From assembly GCF_007183175.1 (NCBI RefSeq), contig NZ_AP019807.1, forward strand, positions 2,214,001 to 2,278,000: 64,000 nucleotides of DNA. The letters are read 5' to 3'. The position numbers were made by a program, and so were the translations under genes. This stretch comes from Microbulbifer sp. GL-2. Lineage in GTDB: Bacteria; Pseudomonadota; Gammaproteobacteria; Pseudomonadales; Cellvibrionaceae. The notes beneath the pieces are model-generated. The model worked only from the letters and a program-made list of their open reading frames with translations. It was not told where the DNA came from and ran no database searches. How positions within the stretch are numbered: position 1 is the first letter of the stretch; each line of letters opens with the position of its first letter. Positions 17,296 to 26,044 of this stretch are shown piece by piece.

Positions 17296-17475
17296 TCAGC
17301 GTGTGTAGTGGTCAACTGTTTCCGGACAGTAAGTTGAGTTTTCTTCAGCCTTTTCGGGCGGTATACCATAGTTGTGCTGATGTGGACGCTCTCTGTTATA
17401 GTAGGCCATTAGGTAGTGTGCTGGCCTAAGAATAGGCTGCACTACCATAGAAAGTCTTTCCAGGAACTCAGAGAT
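17296..17475 (-). pseudogene. C-terminal remnant of an IS3-family transposase
   Basis: The minus strand encodes about 59 residues ending in a natural stop at 17296, including HYLMAYYNRERPHQHNYG and IPPEKAEEN. This is the conserved YYN-RPH tail of the IS3-family DDE transposase (OrfB). The frame is closed by a TGA at 17476-17478, and the catalytic domain is missing. The segment TGTAGTGGTCAACTG at 17304 overlaps the last codons and may be the element's terminal inverted repeat. No matching second end was found. It is a relic of a past insertion between the kinase and FHA genes. Confidence 0.85.
17422..17453. repeat. Inverted repeat inside the transposase remnant
   Basis: Nested arms GGTAGTG/CACTACC and GCCTA/TAGGC form a hairpin near 17412-17445. 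It lies within the transposase reading frame and is probably incidental, or a site of secondary deletion. Confidence 0.3.
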
Positions 17476-17556
17476 TCAGTCTTGCTAGCTTCACTAAGTA
17501 CCATTGAGTAAGAAAAAAAGAGATAGCTAGACCGGAGCATTTATCAAAATGCCAGT

Positions 17557-18531
17557 TTACGCTTCCTGCAGTTCCGCTTTCGCTTCCAATTGAGCGCCTT
17601 TATAAATCTCAAACTGGTGACAACCAATACGAATTTCCCAAGAGCGTCGTTCCACAAGGTTTGAAGTATCCACCGCATCAGGCAGAGACTCGGAAATCTG
17701 TTTGCGTGCGCGGAAGATCTGAGTGTTCAGGTGGTTGACTGTGATCCCTAGTTCGTGGGTGGCCACCTGAATGGAGACCCAGCCCTGGGAGTCCACATCC
17801 ATACCGTTTTGCATGTCGCGAAAGCGGGCACGAGCAAGGTAAAGCAGCAGGTAGTTGTGAATCCGCGCGGGTAGGGATTGCTTCATTCCCTCACGCTGTA
17901 ACTGCAGCTGTACATGCTCCTCATGAGAACTGACAGAGAAGCGCAGGCCGAAGTCGGTGATCGACAGCTGCTGCAGGGACAGCTCCTTTGTGGCGCCCTG
18001 GTTATCGGCCAGGAACAACTGCCAGCTGTTCAGGCCGCAGTCGATACGGTCGCCGTGGTGTACCAGTGTCTTGCTACCACCTTCGGCGGAGTTGCCAGTG
18101 AATTCATATTGCCACTGGGCCGTTACCGGGCTGAAGTGCAGGCTTGCCAGTGGTTCACTCTCATTCGGGAGTAGGTGGTATTGCTCCAGAGGTTGCGATT
18201 CACCAGTTTGCAGATCGATCAGCAGATTCTCGGGAGCATCGAGGTTCTCGACGATCCAGGCGGGGTTGTTTGCCCGGCCGAAACAGATTTTGTCACCAGT
18301 TTGCAGTGGATAACTTTTGGCGGGAACCAGTTGCTGGCTATTGAGCCAGGTACCATTGCGGCTGAGATCACGAATATTCCAGTGAGTGCCGGTCCATTGG
18401 ATTGCCGAATGGATACCAGAAATTTCGGCGCTGGTAATGCGGGTGTCCACTGCGCCCTGGCGGCGGCCAATGGTGTGGTGCGCCATTAGATATACTGGTT
18501 GTTCCCTATCTGGATGCTGTAGGCAAGCCAT
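17557..18531 (-). CDS. FHA-domain protein with probable winged-helix C-terminus
   Basis: Soluble 324-residue protein. Residues about 15-85 form an FHA domain (HTIGRRQGAVDTRI, then SGIHSAIQW and DLSRNGTWLN). Residues about 95-185 look like a second, weaker FHA-like beta sandwich. The C-terminal 130 residues contain HNYLLLYLARARF, WVSIQVATHELGI and NHLNTQIFRARKQI, ending RRSWEIRIG. That pattern resembles the wing and recognition helix of OmpR/SARP-type winged-helix domains. It is probably a transcription factor whose activity depends on binding phosphothreonine, with the neighbouring kinase as the obvious donor. The kinase link is inference from proximity. Confidence 0.72.
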   Translation of the reverse strand: MACLQHPDREQPVYLMAHHTIGRRQGAVDTRITSAEISGIHSAIQWTGTHWNIRDLSRNGTWLNSQQLVPAKSYPLQTGDKICFGRANNPAWIVENLDAPENLLIDLQTGESQPLEQYHLLPNESEPLASLHFSPVTAQWQYEFTGNSAEGGSKTLVHHGDRIDCGLNSWQLFLADNQGATKELSLQQLSITDFGLRFSVSSHEEHVQLQLQREGMKQSLPARIHNYLLLYLARARFRDMQNGMDVDSQGWVSIQVATHELGITVNHLNTQIFRARKQISESLPDAVDTSNLVERRSWEIRIGCHQFEIYKGAQLEAKAELQEA

Positions 18532-19451
18532 CTTTCTGTCCTTTTTACTCTGGCAATAGTGTCAGAGCGTTTTCCTGCGAAACTGACATCTCCACACTTA
18601 AAACATGGTGAGCGCACTTACTCTATGGAGTAAGAGGAAACCTTGGGTAGCGAGGTTTTTCTCTTTTAGTGCTGTCTAAAAGCCGCGGTGAGCCAAGTAG
18701 GTCACTTGGTTAGCCATGGGTAATGGCAATGTGTTGGGCAGCTTTAAGAGTGTTGTAAATCGGTTCTAAGTGAGTGGTCACTATGGGTTTTCAAATGCTC
18801 TCAAGTTATCGCCCCATTTATACCGATCTAAGGAGCGATTGCAATGATTGATGCTAATTGCCTCTATTTTCTCTGAAAAGTTGCTCTGTCGTCAAAAGCT
18901 CCGTAATAGTTTGTGCTTACTTAGTGTGATCGGGTTGGAATTTCTGCCACAGATTTGGTGTTTGCAGATAGTTAAAAGTATCTGGAAGCTCCGGTTACCA
19001 ATTTTTTTAGGTCAATGAACAACCCAATAAATTTTCAGATCAAATTTGGTTGGCCTTGGCCTTGGCCTTGGCTATGGTCGTGTAGCTATAAATGTTGATT
19101 TTTAACTATTCAACCTAATGGATTCACTGCTGCTCAAAAATGCCAATCTGGCGGCAATTCCTGCCAGTGAGTGCCGCCAGGGTGAGGTCTTCATTTTCGA
19201 TGTTTGGGCACATACTGCCCAAAGCCTGGCTACTTGCACCTTGTAGACGTTTCTACTGTTAAATATACAGTTTGCCGAGTGGGCTGATAATGTTCCCAAT
19301 TATGGTGGCAGCTCAGGCAAGCTTCCATGAGTGCTGGATAACCAGAGGGGAGTTGTAAAACTTGGGTGCCCCTGACTTTTCTTGAAATGAGAGGGGGCCC
19401 AGACTTACATTGCCTCGGCTCCTCAAAGTTGTCGGGGGCTTGTGCTCCGCT
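18532..19451. other. Gene-free stretch of about 920 bp
   Basis: No convincing gene. It holds a hairpin CCAAGT/ACTTGG near 18695-18711 and a TTGGCC tandem tract at 19050-19072. There is also a 42-codon plus-strand frame (19118-19246) that continues in frame past its stop for 27 codons, with no ribosome site. The segment may be decayed coding DNA, but nothing was recognised in it. Confidence 0.4.
19050..19072. repeat. Hexanucleotide tandem repeat TTGGCC
   Basis: Three complete copies and a partial fourth of TTGGCC in tandem, in non-coding DNA. Copy number may vary by slippage. Confidence 0.8.
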
Positions 19452-20018
19452 TTAGATACGGATGCCCTCGATGTCTAGGATCATCTCTACTTTCTGGGAC
19501 GCGGGACCCAGATTGTAATCAATACCGAAATCCTTCAGCTCGAATTCTGTAGTGCCGCTGAAGCCCTGGCGGTAGCCACCCCACGGATCTTTACCTCCAC
19601 CGATATTAGAGACATCAATGGTGATGGGTTTGGTCACACCGTGCAGAGTCAGTTCACCCTTTAACAAGGCTTTACCATCTTCAAGGGGCTCAAAACTGGT
19701 GCTCTTGAAAGTAGCGGAGGGGAATTTTTCGGTGTTAAGGAAATCTGCCCCGCGCAAGTGCTTGTCGCGCTCAGCATGGTTGCTGTTGAGGCTGGTCACA
19801 TCGATATTGACGTTGATGGAGGATTTTTCCGGCGCCTTGTCGTCGTAAAAGAATGAACCGTTAAAGTCATCGAAGCGGCCATATAGCCAGCTGTAGCCGA
19901 GGTGCTTGATACGGAACTGTACAAAAGCGTGGGCGCCTTTGGTGTCGATTTTGTACTCGGCGGCCTGGGCTGTGGTGCCAAGCAGTGCAGCGAACAAGAG
20001 TGCAGTGAGCTTCTTCAT
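19452..20018 (-). CDS. YceI-family periplasmic protein
   Basis: Lipocalin-like protein of 188 residues with a signal peptide (MKKLTALLFAALLGTTAQA). It shows the YceI signature YKIDTKGAHAFVQFRIKHLGYSWLYGRF, seen here in shorter pieces (AHAFVQFRIKHLG; LYGRFDDFNG), followed by LTLHGVTKPI. Homologues bind isoprenoid chains or act in stress or acid responses in the periplasm. Its start overlaps the stop of the upstream cytochrome b561 gene by 4 bp, the standard yceJ-yceI pairing. Confidence 0.93.
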   Translation of the reverse strand: MKKLTALLFAALLGTTAQAAEYKIDTKGAHAFVQFRIKHLGYSWLYGRFDDFNGSFFYDDKAPEKSSINVNIDVTSLNSNHAERDKHLRGADFLNTEKFPSATFKSTSFEPLEDGKALLKGELTLHGVTKPITIDVSNIGGGKDPWGGYRQGFSGTTEFELKDFGIDYNLGPASQKVEMILDIEGIRI

Positions 20019-20626
20019 ATGGTTGTTTCCTTTTTTGTGGTTGTGATAGGGGCTTGATCTTCCGAGTGATCAGGTCTCTTAAGAATTCCCAACATCAGAA
20101 GCAGGGTGTTGTCCCTGTTGATAAAGTGATGTTTCAGTGCTGCCAGAGCGTGGATAGCTACCAGGATAATCAGGCTCCAGGCCAGTATTTCATGCACAGT
20201 GCCGGCAATGTCTTCCTGGTTGGGAATACCCTGGAAAGTTGCCGGTACACTGAACCAGTTAAAAATCTCTATGGCTCGACCATCAGCAGTGGAGATCAGG
20301 TAGCCGGACAACATGATGGCGAATAGCAGAAGGTAGATAAGGTTGTGGGCACCTTTTGCGGCAACAACTTGCCAGCGTTGGGCGCCAGGTTCTATTTGTG
20401 GCGTAGTATTTACCAGGCGCCAAAGTAGCCGTAGCAGCAACAGGAGTAATAGCAGGACGCCGATGCTTTTATGGATAGTTGGTGCCTGCTGGTACCAAGG
20501 ATCGTAGTATGACAGTTGGCGCATCCACCAGCCCAAAACAAAAAGACCGATGATGGCCGGCGCCATCAGCCAATGCAAAACAATGGCAACCCAACCATAT
20601 TGTGTCTGGTTATTCCTTGCCCGCAT
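20015..20626 (-). CDS. Cytochrome b561 (YceJ-like)
   Basis: Four-helix di-haem membrane protein of 203 residues, transferring electrons in the inner membrane. Conserved histidines are seen in VLHWLMAP (helix 1), TIHKSIG (helix 2), AAKGAHNLIYLLLF and LVAIHALAALKHHFINRD (helix 4). The ribosome site CGGGAGG precedes the ATG. It is co-translated with yceI downstream. The Met-Arg-Ala-Arg start is the only ATG with a good site. Confidence 0.93.
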   Translation of the reverse strand: MRARNNQTQYGWVAIVLHWLMAPAIIGLFVLGWWMRQLSYYDPWYQQAPTIHKSIGVLLLLLLLLRLLWRLVNTTPQIEPGAQRWQVVAAKGAHNLIYLLLFAIMLSGYLISTADGRAIEIFNWFSVPATFQGIPNQEDIAGTVHEILAWSLIILVAIHALAALKHHFINRDNTLLLMLGILKRPDHSEDQAPITTTKKETTI

Positions 20627-20778
20627 GGTTTACCTCCCGAGGTCTCTTGCCGCCATTTTATTTTGAGTGGCGCTAGAGTACAGCCTTTGAGGCTTGTGAC
20701 CAATGGCTGGAGAGTGACTCTGGGAGGGAGTTCAAACGCGGTCGGAGTGAGTCGCCCCGGTTTCGTGGAAAGCTTTGG

Positions 20779-21444
20779 TTAATGCGCCCGGCTTTGGCCT
20801 CGCTCGCGCTCTGCGGCCAGGAGAACCCGCTCACAGGCATTGCGATCCAGGGAAGCAGAGCGCTGCGCAAGCTGCTCTGCCAGCCAGCTGGTAGAGTGCT
20901 GCTCACCATCCAGAGCCAATTGTTCCAGCTGCCAAATAACGTCGAGCAATAAGTGACGCTCCAGGCTGATGTTGGCTTCCGTTGGAGAGAACAGGCGCGG
21001 TTCCAGCTGTTCCAGGTCACTACGCTTAAGCACCAACTCTGCCAAGTTTGGGTACCAGCGGCCACTATAGGGTTCTGGTCGCTGATGGTGCTCGAAAGTA
21101 ATACGCAGGCGATTTCCCTGGGCATCCTCAAGTAGGGGGGTATCCTGCTCGTAAGCGGGCAGGGCGGGACTGTGGCGCAAAATGCCGACGATAGCACTCC
21201 AGTCACTGCGGTTGTCTGTACATAATCGCAGAGGCTCCACCAGTTCACGACTGCCAATACGGTCCAGGAATATCAGCTTTTGCCCGGGGCGATACCAGTA
21301 GAGATCGAGGAGTTTTTCTTCGGCGAGATCCGCCAGGTGAGCGCTGGTGAGCGGCTCCTCTGCGAGGGCACTCAAGTGGTTGACTGCCTGCTGCACACTC
21401 AGCCATTGTTTGCGGTGGAAATGTTTGCCAATTGTGGTTCCCAT
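20779..21444 (-). CDS. Uncharacterised 221-residue protein
   Basis: Not recognised. It is soluble and Leu/Glu/Arg-rich with no signal peptide or membrane helix. Its N-terminal region (KQWLSVQQAVNHLSAL, then LTSAHLADLAEEKLLDLYW) looks like a helical DNA-binding-like fold of the excisionase/MerR sort, with LDLYW resembling the start of a wing. This is a suggestion only. The C-terminal half contains RHLLLDVIWQLEQLA and ends in charged helices. It is separated from the cytochrome b561 gene by about 150 bp on the same strand. Confidence 0.65.
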   Translation of the reverse strand: MGTTIGKHFHRKQWLSVQQAVNHLSALAEEPLTSAHLADLAEEKLLDLYWYRPGQKLIFLDRIGSRELVEPLRLCTDNRSDWSAIVGILRHSPALPAYEQDTPLLEDAQGNRLRITFEHHQRPEPYSGRWYPNLAELVLKRSDLEQLEPRLFSPTEANISLERHLLLDVIWQLEQLALDGEQHSTSWLAEQLAQRSASLDRNACERVLLAAERERGQSRAH

Positions 21445-21752
21445 GCACTACTCCCGGCGCGGGGTTAGGTCCCCAGGAAACGGATAATCCAAAGTTTTTC
21501 ACAACCCTGTGCAATCAATCTCACCAATGTTATGGCCGAGATAGCAAGAAAGGTTGCAGCTGGGTGCCTGACTGGAAAGGGCAATCAGTCTTGTTCTGTT
21601 GTCATTGGGTAGTTTAGCAGTCGGCAATTGTGGGCTGGATGCTAGGTGATCTATTCAATTGGCGATAAATAATACTGGGACTGGGTTGAAAAGGTGAGTC
21701 ATGCCAATGAGTGGGGATGTACAATGGCGCTTTTACTCACTTGGGGGGAATT
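21445..21752. other. Divergent intergenic region
   Basis: Contains the start regions of the minus-strand unknown gene and the plus-strand peptidase. No repeat or hairpin stands out. The peptidase frame extends to 21711 without a better start. Confidence 0.35.
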
Positions 21753-23261
21753 ATGAGGCTGAAACCTGCGCTCTTATCGTTGCTTTTGCCGGCTTTTCTA
21801 TCTGCGGCAGCTGTGGCTGAAGTTTCCTCCCAGGCTCAGAGCGCTGCAGACTACGCGGTCGAAAAGTACGAAGCGGCCATGACAGAAACACTCGCAGATC
21901 TGGTGCGCTTTAAGACTGTGGCACGTGAGGATTTAGCCCTGGCAGACAACCCCGCGTTTACAGGGTTTAAAGAAACACTAAAAGCGAAAGCGGGGGCACT
22001 TGGGCTTGAGTTCCAGGATTTTGGTCATGTATTGGTGATTGCCTTAGGGGCAGGGCCTGAAAAGGTGGGTATTGTCACCCACGGGGATGTCCAGCCGGCA
22101 AACCCTGCTAAATGGCAAAAGAGCCCATTTCTTCTCGATAGGGAGAGTGAGCCGGGCAAATTGATTGCCCGAGGAAGTGAGGATGACAAGGGGCCCATTG
22201 CTACCGCTCTTTACGCTATGAAGGCGATCAAGGACCGCGGTGTTCCGATGAAGCGCAGGATTGAGCTTCTGGTTTACCTGGCCGAAGAGTCCGACTGGGA
22301 GCCCCTGAAGAGTTTTCTGAAAACTTATCCAATCCCCGCTTACAACATCACCATTGATGCAAGTTATCCGGTAGTTACTGCGGAAAAAGGCTGGAGTGAA
22401 GTGCAGGTAACCACTGGGGGCCACCTGCCACAAGGCTTTGACAAACCCTATCTAGAGGAATTTTCCGGTGGCTATTTCCGTAGCCAGGTGCCGGATGAGG
22501 CTCGGGCGACTCTGCTCAATATCACTCCTGAATTGATCGAGGCAATGCGCTCACGGGCTGCCAAGCACACACAGGTAACTTTTGAATTTGCTCAAAGCGG
22601 GGACAAGTTACAAGTGAGTGCTGCTGGAAGAGCGATTCACAGCTCTGAGCCGGAGCACGGTGTCAATGCGATTGCCTATTTGGCCGATATTCTCAATGTG
22701 CACGAATGGCCGGCCAATGCTGCTGGAGCGACAGTCCGCTACCTGAATGACTTGATAGGCACAGGTATTGAGGCTGAAAAATTTGGTGATATCGCCTATA
22801 GCGATACTTTTATGGGGCCCATGTCAGCTGCAATTACTATGGTAAAGAGCACCGAGGCCGGGCTGACCAGCTTTTTGAACCTGCGTCGACCAACAGGGAA
22901 AAGTGCCCCTCAATTGGAGAAAGAAATCCGCTCTGCACTTACTGGTTGGCAGCAGCAGACGGGTATCACACTCTCCAAGACAGAGATCTCCCTGGGTAAC
23001 CCCTACCGGGTGGACAATGCGCCCCATGTGGAACCATTGCTGGATGTTTTTCGTCACTTTACAGGTATGAAAGAGGCCAAACCGGTGGCTATTGGCGGCT
23101 CTACTAATGCCAAGTTGCTACCCAATGCGGTGAGTTTTGGTCCCTCCATGCCTGGTACAGCCTACACCGGCCACTCCGAGCACGAATTTATTACTGTGGA
23201 GCAATTCCGGCTGAATCTAAAAATGTATACGGCCATGATGATCGAGATCGGCAATCTATAG
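21753..23261 (+). CDS. Secreted M20-family dipeptidase (PepV-like)
   Basis: Zinc-dependent metallopeptidase, probably a periplasmic dipeptidase. From ATG 21753 it has 502 residues. The GGGGGGAA site and the signal peptide MRLKPALLSLLLPAFLSAAAVA support this start over 21711. Metal ligands are seen in VTHGDVQP, ARGSEDDKGPIAT, LAEESDWE and the late GTAYTGHSEHEF. RAIHSSEPEHGVNA is the dimerisation-domain His region. The order and spacing match the M20 fold of PepV/carnosinase type. It stands alone between divergent and unrelated genes. Confidence 0.9.
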   Translation: MRLKPALLSLLLPAFLSAAAVAEVSSQAQSAADYAVEKYEAAMTETLADLVRFKTVAREDLALADNPAFTGFKETLKAKAGALGLEFQDFGHVLVIALGAGPEKVGIVTHGDVQPANPAKWQKSPFLLDRESEPGKLIARGSEDDKGPIATALYAMKAIKDRGVPMKRRIELLVYLAEESDWEPLKSFLKTYPIPAYNITIDASYPVVTAEKGWSEVQVTTGGHLPQGFDKPYLEEFSGGYFRSQVPDEARATLLNITPELIEAMRSRAAKHTQVTFEFAQSGDKLQVSAAGRAIHSSEPEHGVNAIAYLADILNVHEWPANAAGATVRYLNDLIGTGIEAEKFGDIAYSDTFMGPMSAAITMVKSTEAGLTSFLNLRRPTGKSAPQLEKEIRSALTGWQQQTGITLSKTEISLGNPYRVDNAPHVEPLLDVFRHFTGMKEAKPVAIGGSTNAKLLPNAVSFGPSMPGTAYTGHSEHEFITVEQFRLNLKMYTAMMIEIGNL

Positions 23262-23418
23262 ATGTGTCTGACCGTTCAGGTTTGTTTTCTGGATGTGCAT
23301 TGCCCAGGACTTGAGTTGACCGGATAGCTCTGGTCACCTGAGTGCAAAATATTGCAGTTCTTTGATAGAAATGCGGCAAAGCGCTTTATTTGTTATTTCA
23401 TTATTTTAGAAACGAACG

Positions 23419-24324
23419 ATGTTAAATTTTCTTCCCTCTGTTGTTTTGCTGATATTGGCTTCGAGCTTGTTGGCTATCGGCACTATCCTCTGTTTTATTC
23501 CCCTATTATTTTTTGTGGTTTTGCGACTGATACTCCCTTTTACCGTGTTGCGTAAGTTTTTCGCCACTATATTCATGGCCATTGCGGAAGCTTGGATCAC
23601 CTTGAATAAAGGTTGGATGAAACTTACCCAGAAAACGCGCTGGGACGTGCAGGGTGATGAGGGATTGGATAAGGAGGGCTGGTATCTGGTGACATCCAAC
23701 CACCAGAGCTGGGTCGATATTTTCGTGTTACAGTCCATTTTTAATCGAAAAATTCCCTTTCTGAAGTTTTTCATTAAACAGGAATTGATCAAGGTTCCGG
23801 TTATGGGGGTTTGTTGGTGGGCGTTGGACTTCCCCTTTATGAAACGGCATAGCAAGGCGTATTTGAAAAAGCACCCAGAAATGCGTGGCAAGGATCTGGA
23901 GGCCACTAAGAAAGCCTGTGAGCGCTTTAAATTAACCCCAACAAGTATTATGAATTTTCTTGAGGGAACACGTTTTACCCAGGAAAAACATGACAGGCAG
24001 GGCTCACCTTTTGCCCATCTGCTCAAACCCAAGTCTGGAGGTATCGCATTTGCAATCCAGAGCTTGGGGGAGCAGCTGAATCGCCTGTTGAATGTAACCA
24101 TAGTTTACCCGGATGGAATCCCCTCATTTTCCGATTTTCTGGGTGGGAAGGTGAAGCGAATTATTGTTCGTATTGAACAGGTTCGCATTCCGGAAAGATT
24201 CTTTGTTTCGGACTACGCAAACGATCAGGTGTTTCGTGCGGAGTTCAATCAGTGGGTCTACGAACGGTGGCGCGAAAAAGATTTGTTAATTGGCAAGCTG
24301 CTTGCCGATAGTAATAAAGCTTGA
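23419..24324 (+). CDS. Inner-membrane acyltransferase (YihG/PlsC-like)
   Basis: Probable lysophospholipid or lysophosphatidic acid acyltransferase of 301 residues. A long hydrophobic N-terminal segment (about 5-45) anchors it. The HX4D motif is in SNHQSWVDIF, the EGTR motif in FLEGTRFTQE and a downstream GIAFAIQSLG block follows. Together with the length, these match E. coli YihG, whose homologues act on phosphatidylglycerol-type lipids. Followed by a strong terminator. Confidence 0.88.
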   Translation: MLNFLPSVVLLILASSLLAIGTILCFIPLLFFVVLRLILPFTVLRKFFATIFMAIAEAWITLNKGWMKLTQKTRWDVQGDEGLDKEGWYLVTSNHQSWVDIFVLQSIFNRKIPFLKFFIKQELIKVPVMGVCWWALDFPFMKRHSKAYLKKHPEMRGKDLEATKKACERFKLTPTSIMNFLEGTRFTQEKHDRQGSPFAHLLKPKSGGIAFAIQSLGEQLNRLLNVTIVYPDGIPSFSDFLGGKVKRIIVRIEQVRIPERFFVSDYANDQVFRAEFNQWVYERWREKDLLIGKLLADSNKA

Positions 24325-24342
24325 TCTCTCCGCAAGAAAATA

Positions 24343-24370
24343 AAGGGGCTTTTTTGCCAGCCCCTTTTTA
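24343..24370 (+). terminator. Rho-independent terminator after the acyltransferase gene
   Basis: AAGGGGCT-TTTTTGCC-AGCCCCTT hairpin followed by T residues. Confidence 0.85.
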
Positions 24371-24388
24371 TTTGCCTGAAATATTTCG

Positions 24389-24826
24389 CTATAACCAGAT
24401 GGGTAATTGAGCCCGGATTTCGTCCGGTTGACTATCGACCAAATTTTTTCCGGTCTCCCCGGCGATAGTGGCGCGGGTTGGTGTTTTCAGGGCATCACGC
24501 AGGCTGCCCACCATATAGGGTTCCGCTACGATATAGAGCTTTTCGTAGCGACCTTCCTGTCGCCCCCGTTCCAGTGTGTGGGCTATTTCCTTGGCGAATT
24601 TGTCTCCACTGCGACGGTGCAGGTCGGCGAAATTTCCCATCGCGTGGCGCCCCTGGCCGTGGCTGTCAAAACTTCGCCCCGGGGCATCGCTATCCAGTTC
24701 ACGACCTGACAAACGGGATTCAGGATAGAGAAGGGCTTCGATTTCATGGAGGTTTCCGGCGCGTTTTTGTGCTTCGAAAATCCTGGCTTGCGATTGGTTG
24801 GCCACAAGGACCCATGCTAGAGCCAT
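24389..24826 (-). CDS. Host-attachment-like protein (Bac_rf/baeRF superfamily)
   Basis: Soluble protein of 145 residues of the family annotated as required for attachment to host cells, related to eRF1-like baeRF folds. Seen: WVLVANQSQARIFE, the conserved GRSFDSHGQGRHAM, FAKEIAHTLERGR and KLYIVAEPYMVGSLR. Conserved blocks and length (about 140-150) agree. Function in free-living bacteria is not established. Monocistronic, on the strand opposite to hsp20. Confidence 0.85.
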   Translation of the reverse strand: MALAWVLVANQSQARIFEAQKRAGNLHEIEALLYPESRLSGRELDSDAPGRSFDSHGQGRHAMGNFADLHRRSGDKFAKEIAHTLERGRQEGRYEKLYIVAEPYMVGSLRDALKTPTRATIAGETGKNLVDSQPDEIRAQLPIWL

Positions 24827-25030
24827 GCGCTTTTCCTCTTTAATTCACCCTTAAATATCGTAGGCAAATTCGACGCCACCAACTAACATCTTTAATTGCA
24901 GGATACCGATTAGAATTTTTATAGATTAAAAGTAAATAAGGAATACTTTTTAATGCTATTTGTGATGGTATGTGTAGGTACTTCTTCCTACCGAGTGTCG
25001 CTGAATTACCTAGAATGAAGACAAGATGTG

Positions 25031-25071
25031 AGAGGCGCAAGCCGGGTCACCGAGATCTAGCTTGCGCCTCT
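25031..25071 (+). promoter_or_regulatory. 12-bp perfect inverted repeat in the hsp20 leader
   Basis: Arms AGAGGCGCAAGC (25031-25042) and GCTTGCGCCTCT (25060-25071) enclose a 17-nt spacer. The hairpin ends 32 nt before the Hsp20 start. CCTCT at the end of the right arm can alternatively pair with the AGAGG ribosome site at 25091-25095. It is not the CIRCE sequence. Possible RNA-based control of translation or an operator. Confidence 0.6.
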
Positions 25072-25103
25072 TGCGACATAGCGGAAGCAGAGAGGTTGTG
25101 ATT

Positions 25104-25532
25104 ATGAGTCTGATACCGAGAGGGTCCCTACTGGATCTGGACAATATGTTTGAACAGATGCTCTCCCCCAGTCGTGGCATCAGCAATGAGCGGGAGGGTT
25201 TCTTCTCACCGCGTATCGACGTGAGTGAACGCAAGAACATGTATGAAATCAGCGCTGAATTGCCCGGAGTTGGCAAGAACGATATCAATGTAACCCTGGA
25301 AAATGGCGTGCTGACCCTCGAGGCAGAAGTGCATCGCGAGCTGAAGGAAGAGAAAGACGGCCGTGTACTCCGTCAAGAACGCCGCTATGGCAAGTTCTTG
25401 CGCAGCTTTAACCTGGGTGAGGAGGTGCGTGAGAGCGAGATCGATGCGAACTTCAAGGATGGCATCCTGACCCTGACGGTGCCGAAGCACGAAGGGACCC
25501 CCCCACAAAGAAAGCGTATTGAAGTGCACTGA
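25104..25532 (+). CDS. Small heat shock protein Hsp20 (alpha-crystallin family)
   Basis: ATP-independent holdase chaperone of 142 residues. The ACD beta sandwich runs from FFSPRIDVSERKNMY through AELPGVGKNDINVTLENGVLTLEAE to FKDGILTLTVPK. The C-terminal RIEVH supplies the I-x-I/V oligomerisation motif. Start ATG 25104 has AGAGAGG upstream. The frame also opens at 25062 inside the leader hairpin but lacks a site. A CBS protein follows on the same strand. Confidence 0.95.
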   Translation: MSLIPRGSLLDLDNMFEQMLSPSRGISNEREGFFSPRIDVSERKNMYEISAELPGVGKNDINVTLENGVLTLEAEVHRELKEEKDGRVLRQERRYGKFLRSFNLGEEVRESEIDANFKDGILTLTVPKHEGTPPQRKRIEVH

Positions 25533-25605
25533 TCCTTTTTCCGGGCGGGTGGTGGCCAAGTCTGCCACCCGACGAATATATTGAATAAATTGGCGGAGGT
25601 ACGTG

Positions 25606-26022
25606 ATGAAAGTGAAACAGGCAATGCACCAGGGAGCTACCTGGTGTACTCCAGACACTCCGCTACAGGAAGTGGCGAAGATTTTACGCGATGAGGATAT
25701 TGGTGCTGTACCGATCGGTGAAAATGATCGCTTGATTGGTATAGTTACCGACCGCGATATTGTGTGTCGGGGTGTGGTGCAGGGAGGTAATCTATCTTCA
25801 CTGACCGCCCGCGATGTAATGACTGAAGGTATTGAATGGTGCTGGGAAGAGGATGACCTGCTTTCCGCAGTACATAAGATGGAGCAGCAATTACTCCGTC
25901 GTATGCCAGTGCTGAATAGTGAAAAGCGCATGGTGGGAATTTTGAGCCTGGGAGATATTACCTCGGCAATTGCCAGTAAGCAGGGTGGTCATTTCGCCTC
26001 GGCGATCTCTGCACACCATTAG
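25606..26022 (+). CDS. Tandem CBS-domain protein
   Basis: Regulatory protein of 138 residues consisting of two CBS modules (about 1-60 and 70-135): VKQAMHQGATWCTPDTPLQEVAKIL, then GAVPIGENDRLIGIVTDRDIV, and RDVMTEG, RMPVLNSEKRMVGILSLGDI. Such proteins bind adenine nucleotides. ATG 25606 follows GGCGGAGG with good spacing. It sits 73 bp behind hsp20, with a CGGGTGG/CCACCCG hairpin between (25546-25571) that lacks a T-run, so the two are likely co-transcribed as a stress pair. Confidence 0.92.
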   Translation: MKVKQAMHQGATWCTPDTPLQEVAKILRDEDIGAVPIGENDRLIGIVTDRDIVCRGVVQGGNLSSLTARDVMTEGIEWCWEEDDLLSAVHKMEQQLLRRMPVLNSEKRMVGILSLGDITSAIASKQGGHFASAISAHH

Positions 26023-26044
26023 CGTTTCCCGTTAGTAACGTCCC

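Noticed and set aside
19118..19300. 42-codon plus-strand frame followed in frame, past a TAG, by 27 further codons
   Set aside because: No ribosome site, no recognisable domain; kept only as a note on the empty stretch.
25031..25071. CIRCE (HrcA) operator before hsp20
   Set aside because: The inverted repeat is not TTAGCACTC-N9-GAGTGCTAA; spacing and sequence differ.
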